NCBI RefSeq assembly: GCF_037392515.1
Contig: NC_090288.1
Span: 58,761,673-58,825,672 of the forward strand
Source of the DNA: Haliotis asinina
Lineage: Eukaryota; Mollusca; Gastropoda; Lepetellida; Haliotidae
DNA length: 64,000 bases
Reading direction: 5' to 3'
Shown: positions 59,421 through 64,000 of the stretch, piece after piece
Layout of the letters: the number at the start of each line of letters is the position of its first letter
Position numbering within the stretch: the stretch's first letter is position 1
Made by a program: the position numbers and the translations under genes
Notes under the pieces: model-generated
What the model saw: the letters and a program-made list of their open reading frames with translations, nothing else
The model's database searches: none
Told to the model about the DNA's origin: nothing

Positions 59421-59850
59421 TGATATACTATGTAAAACTATGTTATTTTTCCATGGTATAGTTCTACCTAATATTTCGCAAAAAGTACCGCATAATTCAT
59501 TGTTAACAGTTCAGTTAGACACTGAATTAGGTCTCTGCAAGAGGTAGATAACCCATCAGAAAACCAGAACACAGTCCCCAAAACAATGTGAAGTCTTCAA
59601 CAGTTCAAGAGGCAGATATGATTTGTCATTGTAGTGAACTGGGTGTTTTACTACAGTCTGGTACAAACTAGTCTCCTCCGAAGATGTTTAAGAAAATCAT
59701 TATAGTTTCTCTGCGTATGAAGCTGTTCATTTGTTGTCATACCATTATTTCAGACAGGCAAGTGCCATTGCACCATTCACAATAAAAAGTATGCAATGGT
59801 ACTAGTAGTATAGGGAATGATAGTTCTGGACCACTTTCAAGAAATGTCTC
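59421..59850. other. POT1 intron 2 before the virus-like element; nothing recognised
   Basis: AT-rich sequence without repeats or a POT1-like exon. Confidence 0.5.
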
Positions 59851-59855
59851 TACAA

Positions 59856-59882
59856 AGCCTTATTTAGTAAATAAGGCTTTGG
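59856..59882. repeat. Perfect short hairpin at the left edge of the virus-like element
   Basis: AAAGCCTTATTTA, then GT, then AAATAAGGCTTT: an almost perfect palindrome. Base composition changes just to its right and virus-like coding begins within 60 bp. It may mark the boundary or terminal repeat of the element. Confidence 0.5.
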
Positions 59883-59936
59883 TTGGGCCCTTAGCTCTTG
59901 CTACTATTACCCCTACTACAAAAAAGTTGGCGGTAA

Positions 59937-60179
59937 TTACTGTGCCTTGGTAGGAGGTAACACTGTGCCGTACGGTACGATCAATAATTCTTCTCTTACA
60001 AATCCCCTACCCGGCCCATCCCTCAAGTAGTACAAGTTAGGTTCGTCGGCTTTCATATCCACTTTATCTATGTTGTAAGTTTTGACTGACCATATAGGAT
60101 CGGTGGCTCGCTTACGGCTATCGCCCTCGTGTTCCCCTATGTCATGTTTATATCGATGAAACAGTTTAACGTGTACCGC
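59937..60179 (-). pseudogene. Integrase C-terminal-like fragment of the virus-like element
   Basis: A readable piece of about 80 residues includes LFHRYKHDIGEHEGDS, RKRATDPIWSVKTYNI and EPNLYYLRDGPGRGFVREEL, then LIVPYGTVLPP. The pattern (T.P.W....Y.I......P..YYL.DG..RGF..EEL..VP) resembles the small beta-barrel tail after the catalytic core of retroviral-type integrases in Polintons. No catalytic core is seen beside it, so it is a fragment here. Confidence 0.4.
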
Positions 60180-60783
60180 CTACGATCTCTTTGGTGTTCA
60201 TAATAAAGGCTTGCTGGGCTTTTTGTATCCCCTGTTCTATGTACTTTTTTTTCTCGTCCTCGCTGATAGCAGACTTACGAGACTTGGATCGAATATCTTG
60301 TTTCATTCCGTTATATTTTTTGAGTTCAGAGAGGATTGAACGAAACTCCTCTTCTGAGATCTTACTGTCAGAGAGTGCCGTGGAAATACGCTCACTCACT
60401 GTGTTCAGCTTTGCTTCGGCCAGAACCCTGATCTCGTCGTGTTTCAATGCCTTACGATTAAGTCTGCGTGATACTAACTTAAGCGCCAATCCTGCCAACC
60501 CTGCCACCCCTGCCGTTATTTCAATACCTAGCACTATAGGTGCGGCCACGATGGTAGCTAACAACCCAACGCCTGCCGCCCCTAGTCCCATGCTGGTTGC
60601 CATAAGGGTAGTGTCAGCCCCGTCCACGATATTGAAAGCTCTATTATATTTTTTACATAGTGCTTTCCGCGTGTCACGGTCTTGTTCTAGTTGACGTTTC
60701 ACATCACATAACTGCCTCAAGCGGAACCCATCTACGGTTTCCAGCGTCTTCGCTACTTCCTCTACGACTGGGTACAGACCCAT
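60166..60783 (-). CDS. Virus-like element protein with hydrophobic centre (205 aa)
   Basis: Begins MGLYPVVEEVAKTLETVDGF with a charged helical N-terminus. Two adjacent glycine/alanine-rich hydrophobic segments follow at about residues 60-100 (LMATSMGLGAAGVGLLATIV, LGIEITAGVAGLAGLALKLV). A basic helical region (SRRLNRKALKHDEIRVLAEA, then EEEFRSILSELKKY) closes the protein. It looks like a membrane-associated or membrane-active virion accessory protein. Function unknown. It follows the next frame by a single base, as in a co-transcribed set. Confidence 0.55.
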   Translation of the reverse strand: MGLYPVVEEVAKTLETVDGFRLRQLCDVKRQLEQDRDTRKALCKKYNRAFNIVDGADTTLMATSMGLGAAGVGLLATIVAAPIVLGIEITAGVAGLAGLALKLVSRRLNRKALKHDEIRVLAEAKLNTVSERISTALSDSKISEEEFRSILSELKKYNGMKQDIRSKSRKSAISEDEKKKYIEQGIQKAQQAFIMNTKEIVGGTR

Positions 60784-60784
60784 C

Positions 60785-61450
60785 CTATAATATATATTTT
60801 GAAAGATATTTTAATTGGGTTTCAGTTAAAAGTCTATCAATGAATTTGAAGTCTACAATTTCTAGACTATTAGTCAGGGTAATAGGTGAGAGGCTAATAG
60901 ACTTTCCTGTTGTAATAAAAACCCCACTGAGGCTTATTAAGTGGTTTATAGGACCAGTGGTATCCTGTTGTATAACAATACGACAATATTTGCCTTTGTG
61001 TATGCTAAACCAGTGTATATACACCTCGGGTAAAATTTTGTGTATTATTGGGGGGTCTCCATTGTCTGAATACTCAAAGAAGACTTCTATGATGAGTGTG
61101 AAAGGGGGGAATATTATTTCAGGATTACTAAATGTTAATTTATTTTCGAATGGAGCCGATAACCCATTTTTGCTAGTTCTTATTAATCCCCTCTCCGGAA
61201 TGAAATCCCCGGGCCAGATACCGTTATTCCTAATCTTAGAAATACGCCCCAATTCAGTTAATGTGATATAAGGTGAGGTGAGTGTTAAGTTGATCAGCCA
61301 TTTAGGCTTTTTAAAATCTGGTAACGGCACCCGTCTGTACACGTTGTCTTTGAATTGCAGGATGTATAATTCATCTTCCTCACCAGGCTGATCGAATCCC
61401 TCCGTATCTCCCAGGTCGTTAAGTGTAGTGTTGGGATGATGACTGGTCAT
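60785..61450 (-). CDS. Virus-like element protein, shorter fibre-like paralogue (221 aa)
   Basis: N-terminus TTLNDLGDTEGFDQPGEEDE then LYILQFKDNVYRRVPLPDFK. It shares the LGDTxGFDxPG...Y.LQ.K.N.Y.RV.xP pattern with its neighbour at 61461-62372. The rest is beta-rich with alternating hydrophobics (WLINLTLTSPYITLTELGRI) and ends KFIDRLLTETQLKYLSKYIL, also like the neighbour's end. Likely a duplicated structural or fibre protein; unproven. Confidence 0.55.
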   Translation of the reverse strand: MTSHHPNTTLNDLGDTEGFDQPGEEDELYILQFKDNVYRRVPLPDFKKPKWLINLTLTSPYITLTELGRISKIRNNGIWPGDFIPERGLIRTSKNGLSAPFENKLTFSNPEIIFPPFTLIIEVFFEYSDNGDPPIIHKILPEVYIHWFSIHKGKYCRIVIQQDTTGPINHLISLSGVFITTGKSISLSPITLTNSLEIVDFKFIDRLLTETQLKYLSKYIL

Positions 61451-61460
61451 TATTATACTA

Positions 61461-62372
61461 TTACGATATAATTTCCAACTGGTTTTCTGATAATAATTCA
61501 GGGGTTAACTTCATACCCATGAAGTGTATATTGTCAGGCAGGAAGATATTGATTAGTGATATCTTGTTTTCCACGATCACATTGACCCCCTGCAGACTGG
61601 TGTTGGAGCCGACACCCACCCGCACGTAAACGTTGCAAACTTGATACTGGTGTCGTTTCACCCACCCGAGTTTGATCCCCTTCACGATCTCGACCTCATT
61701 CACCGATGGTTCCCCTAGGTAGACTTTGATGATCAATGTTGAGTTTGCCGGTAGACTCTCTAGTATCTTGACCACACCTTCGAATTCAGACACCAACTGC
61801 AATTTCACGTTTTGCATGGCCGGTTTACTCGATAGCATGTGGGCTGCTATAGTGTTGACTGGGCTGACGACTAAGCTACGTCTCTGAGTTGGGACGTAAG
61901 CCACGAGCAGGGTTCCATTGTTCACGACTTTGTTTAGGTGGTTGTCTTTGTTATCAGTGAACACGTAGGGGGAGACGAGTCTAATATTGATAAACCAGTT
62001 GTTATCGGGTAACAACACCCACTTGTCATCTTCGGTGAAGACGAGCATATATGGCTTGTTTCGGGCGACGGTAGTGCTCTCAACATCGTCTAAGTCGAAC
62101 AGTTTACCTCCGAACGATGGGTATATTACCCAATTATTATCACCGGTGTTGACAAGGGTGTACTTAGTGTTGACTGTTGCTCTTGTGGTATCTACTATAT
62201 CACTTAGGGTTCCACCGGAGGGGATTTCAACGCGTTTGTAAATGTTGTTTTTCAGTTGCAAGGCATACGATTTACCATCTACTCCGGGAGCGTCGAAACC
62301 GCGTGTGTCTCCGAGGTCGGAGATCCCGATATTGACGCATTTTTTCACTCCGGGCCCTTGTGCGCTGGTCAT
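61461..62372 (-). CDS. Virus-like element protein, fibre-like (303 aa)
   Basis: N-terminus KKCVNIGISDLGDTRGFDAP then GKSYALQLKNNIYKRVEIPS. Two short repeats follow, of the form KYTLVNTGDNNWVIYPSFGG and PYMLVFTEDDKWVLLPDNNW, recalling small beta-propeller or fibre-shaft units. A C-terminal beta-rich domain (WFINIRLVSPYVFTDN ... MGMKLTPELLSENQLEIIS) follows, shared with the paralogue. Its ATG overlaps the previous stop by ATGA, which implies tight co-expression. A receptor-binding or decoration role would fit but is inference. Confidence 0.55.
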   Translation of the reverse strand: MTSAQGPGVKKCVNIGISDLGDTRGFDAPGVDGKSYALQLKNNIYKRVEIPSGGTLSDIVDTTRATVNTKYTLVNTGDNNWVIYPSFGGKLFDLDDVESTTVARNKPYMLVFTEDDKWVLLPDNNWFINIRLVSPYVFTDNKDNHLNKVVNNGTLLVAYVPTQRRSLVVSPVNTIAAHMLSSKPAMQNVKLQLVSEFEGVVKILESLPANSTLIIKVYLGEPSVNEVEIVKGIKLGWVKRHQYQVCNVYVRVGVGSNTSLQGVNVIVENKISLINIFLPDNIHFMGMKLTPELLSENQLEIIS

Positions 62373-63022
62373 GTTACATGAAGTGTTAAGCTGAGGTATC
62401 CTATATTTACAGGATTATGATTTATATCTAACACCGATATTGTCAGCTCAGGTATGTTGCCCTGGGTTAATCTCTTATACTGCCGTGGTGAAAACGACTC
62501 GGTTCTACCGTCGTTGAATTTCTCAGTTTTCACCGGCACTGCTCTCAGTATAGTGGAAGGGTGACCTCCTTGAATGTTATACGTTGTGCTCACCTGACCG
62601 AGATGAATGTACAGCTCTCGGTACGGTACTAGGTCGGGTAACTTCGTGCCTGTGACGGTTGTTGTTGGTTTTATCTCGTCAGGAGACATACCGAGTATCC
62701 TAGCTAATGGTCGGCCGAGCCTCAAGGAGGTTCTTCCGTTGTTGATTAACACCACTGTACCGTTTGAGTCGTTCATCTTGAGTTCGGCTCCCAGGGGTTT
62801 GAAGACCTCGTCGTTTAGAGAGCACACGCTGTAGTAGCCGTCAGTTATCTGGCTGCGAGTTCCACTGACGAACAGCTTATTGTTGCTGACGTTGATGTTA
62901 GTCCATTGCGGTAGGTAGGTGATATCGCAGAGTGCGACTTCGAGTTGACCTGACGTGTTATCGATCGCGTGCGTCAGCTGAACGGCCTCACCGCTCGTTA
63001 TTCCTGGAAGTGTTATGTACAT
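62369..63022 (-). CDS. Virus-like element protein, possible penton-type capsid protein (217 aa)
   Basis: Begins MYITLPGITSGEAVQLTHAI. The middle has RTSLRLGRPLARILGMSPDE. The C-terminal part reads RELYIHLGQVSTTYNIQGGH, STILRAVPVKTEK and ELTISVLDINHNPVNIGYLS. The order Y(I/V)H...STILRxVPV ... I.I.D..G.PV.xG resembles Polinton and related virus proteins thought to form single jelly-roll pentons. First gene of the minus-strand set, next to the shared AT-rich start region. Confidence 0.5.
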   Translation of the reverse strand: MYITLPGITSGEAVQLTHAIDNTSGQLEVALCDITYLPQWTNINVSNNKLFVSGTRSQITDGYYSVCSLNDEVFKPLGAELKMNDSNGTVVLINNGRTSLRLGRPLARILGMSPDEIKPTTTVTGTKLPDLVPYRELYIHLGQVSTTYNIQGGHPSTILRAVPVKTEKFNDGRTESFSPRQYKRLTQGNIPELTISVLDINHNPVNIGYLSLTLHVT

Positions 63023-63056
63023 ATTACATATATATTTATTATATAATAGTTTTAAA
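63023..63056. promoter_or_regulatory. Bidirectional AT-rich spacer of the virus-like element
   Basis: Only 34 bases, almost all A and T (TATATATTTATTATATAATA), separate two diverging frames. It probably serves as a start region for both strands. Confidence 0.45.
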
Positions 63057-64000
63057 ATGTATTCCCCTGGTGTGTTTTACCCTAAACTGGACGTAGATTT
63101 CTCCCCCATGAAGATCGTGGTTGCTCCTGAGTTGTATTTCAATGCCCAGCTTTTAGATGTGTTCGATAAGTATAAGCTTTCGGTGACTAACATTGAGGCA
63201 GTCCACGCTTGGTTCAACAACCCTATGCAGTTCTGGCAGAATCAATTCAACTTTGCCGTGTGGTGCGCTACAACGGGGTGTGGTGTGACATTGGCCGACA
63301 CTCGGCGTGGACCGCTGAGTCAGTCTGTGTTCAAGTTCCACGTGTACTACCAGGTCAGACGTATCCTTAAAGAGATCAGCGCCCCCCTCCCACAGGACAA
63401 AGCGTGGGACGCAACAAACAACCCGTACGATAGACGGGTCTACGAACGTATTTGCAATGAATTCGAAATAAACCCGAAGACGGATTGGCGTTTGCCGGGG
63501 CCGAACCACGGGTTGGGTATTCCTTATGATGGCGCGCGATCAGTGAAAGAAGTCAGTGATGATTTACTGAAACGAGATATACTACGCCAGGACTTTGCTT
63601 TGTCGAGTAATGAATGGAGGGATGATCGTATGAACTTTAAAGGTGGTGTTGCTTTCACAGTCCAGAAAGTGGAGCAGTCAACCGCAGACGGGTGGAAAAT
63701 GTTCATGCTGGACACGTCGAAAGGATTCACTCGTGCCGGGGTAGTCAGGTTGAACGACTCGATTAGAACGTACGTGTGGGCGCTGTTGGGTGCGCAGTCT
63801 ATGACGCGTTCCAACATCCTCGGTAAGGGAACTGCTTACGACGCTCAGAAACAGTTCGTTTCCAACGTTGAGGATGCTATCAATTCTCCAGTTGATCTCC
63901 CGAGGGCCATCGACCGTTACCAAAACGTGTTAGAATACGCCAGATCGAAAGTCAATTACGTGTTCGGTGTGGGGCTGTACATGGCTCCGAGTGATATGCA
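63057..64000 (+). CDS. Virus-like element protein, large structural protein candidate (cut by window edge)
   Basis: Open from ATG 63057 to the end of the window, 314 codons and continuing. It begins MYSPGVFYPKLDVDFSPMK, with VEAVHAWFNNPMQFWQNQFN-like and FAVWCATTGCGVTLADTRRG segments. Then come FHVYYQVRRILKEISAPLPQ, YDRRVYERICNEFEINPKTD and YARSKVNYVFGVGLYMAPSD. I recall similar uncharacterised proteins as recurrent in marine invertebrate genomes near Polinton-type genes. It is probably a structural protein; whether it is the major capsid protein cannot be said by eye. Confidence 0.55.
   Translation, partial: MYSPGVFYPKLDVDFSPMKIVVAPELYFNAQLLDVFDKYKLSVTNIEAVHAWFNNPMQFWQNQFNFAVWCATTGCGVTLADTRRGPLSQSVFKFHVYYQVRRILKEISAPLPQDKAWDATNNPYDRRVYERICNEFEINPKTDWRLPGPNHGLGIPYDGARSVKEVSDDLLKRDILRQDFALSSNEWRDDRMNFKGGVAFTVQKVEQSTADGWKMFMLDTSKGFTRAGVVRLNDSIRTYVWALLGAQSMTRSNILGKGTAYDAQKQFVSNVEDAINSPVDLPRAIDRYQNVLEYARSKVNYVFGVGLYMAPSDM

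Larger units (their letters stand above)
59883..64000. mobile_element. Polinton/Maverick-like virus-derived element, left part
   Basis: A compact intron-free block, unlike the host genes around it. It has an integrase-tail-like piece at the left, then four minus-strand frames with almost no gaps (60166-60783, 60785-61450, 61461-62372 and 62369-63022, the last two overlapping by ATGA). After 34 AT-rich bases a divergent plus-strand frame runs from 63057 off the window edge. Codon use and GC differ from the flanks. Polintons are 15-20 kb elements with integrase, DNA polymerase B, protease, ATPase and capsid genes; no polymerase or ATPase falls inside this window. The visible frames look whole apart from the left-end piece, so the insertion seems fairly young. 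Assignment to Polinton rather than a related adintovirus-type element is inference. Confidence 0.6.

Noticed and set aside
60191-61271. Plus-strand frames of 167 and 203 codons opposite the virus-like genes
   Set aside because: Shadows of the minus-strand frames, with no family features.
63153-63923. Minus-strand frames of 81-118 codons
   Set aside because: Shadows of the plus-strand frame that starts at 63057.

Overview
The window looks like nuclear DNA of a marine gastropod, most likely an abalone-like (Haliotis-type) vetigastropod. The genes are animal genes with many introns and GT-AG splicing. The introns hold tRNA-derived SINEs and a dispersed repeat carrying GAGTGAGTGAGT tails, which I associate with abalone sequence. 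The species is an inference; the animal and molluscan flavour is clear from the genes and repeats.

Layout. (1) About 1.4-17.6 kb, plus strand: most of a receptor-type protein tyrosine phosphatase with two EGF-like exons, one membrane span, an intact D1 phosphatase domain and a degenerate D2 domain. Twenty exons fit in phase; the 5' end lies upstream. Its introns hold five minisatellites, a CA/CATA microsatellite, SINE copies and a decayed mariner. (2) 17.6-27.2 kb: no clear gene, but much transposon structure: a foldback element with a 10-bp target duplication, a Penelope-like retroelement inserted in a foldback MITE, and SINEs. (3) 27.2-30.6 kb, plus strand: WASH complex subunit 1 in three coding exons. 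(4) 30.6-39.9 kb: long 3' flank, a hairpin repeat, a second foldback MITE copy and no firm gene. (5) 39.9-53.1 kb, minus strand: complete methionine aminopeptidase 2 in twelve exons with all metal ligands. (6) 53.1-57.8 kb: intergenic, with a giant inverted repeat. (7) 57.8-58.9 kb, plus strand: the first two coding exons of POT1, the telomere single-strand binding protein; the end of exon 2 with its splice donor has expanded into a 73-bp tandem array. (8) About 59.9-64.0 kb: part of a Polinton/Maverick-like virus-derived element. Four tightly packed minus-strand frames and one divergent plus-strand frame are visible, and it runs off the right edge.

The host genes have unrelated jobs: cell-surface phosphotyrosine signalling, endosomal actin nucleation, N-terminal methionine removal and telomere protection. 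The most unusual parts are the POT1 exon-donor array beside the virus-like insertion, the nested Penelope element with hammerhead-like motifs, the foldback element built of GTCAAAATGGCC units, and the inverted repeat near 56 kb.
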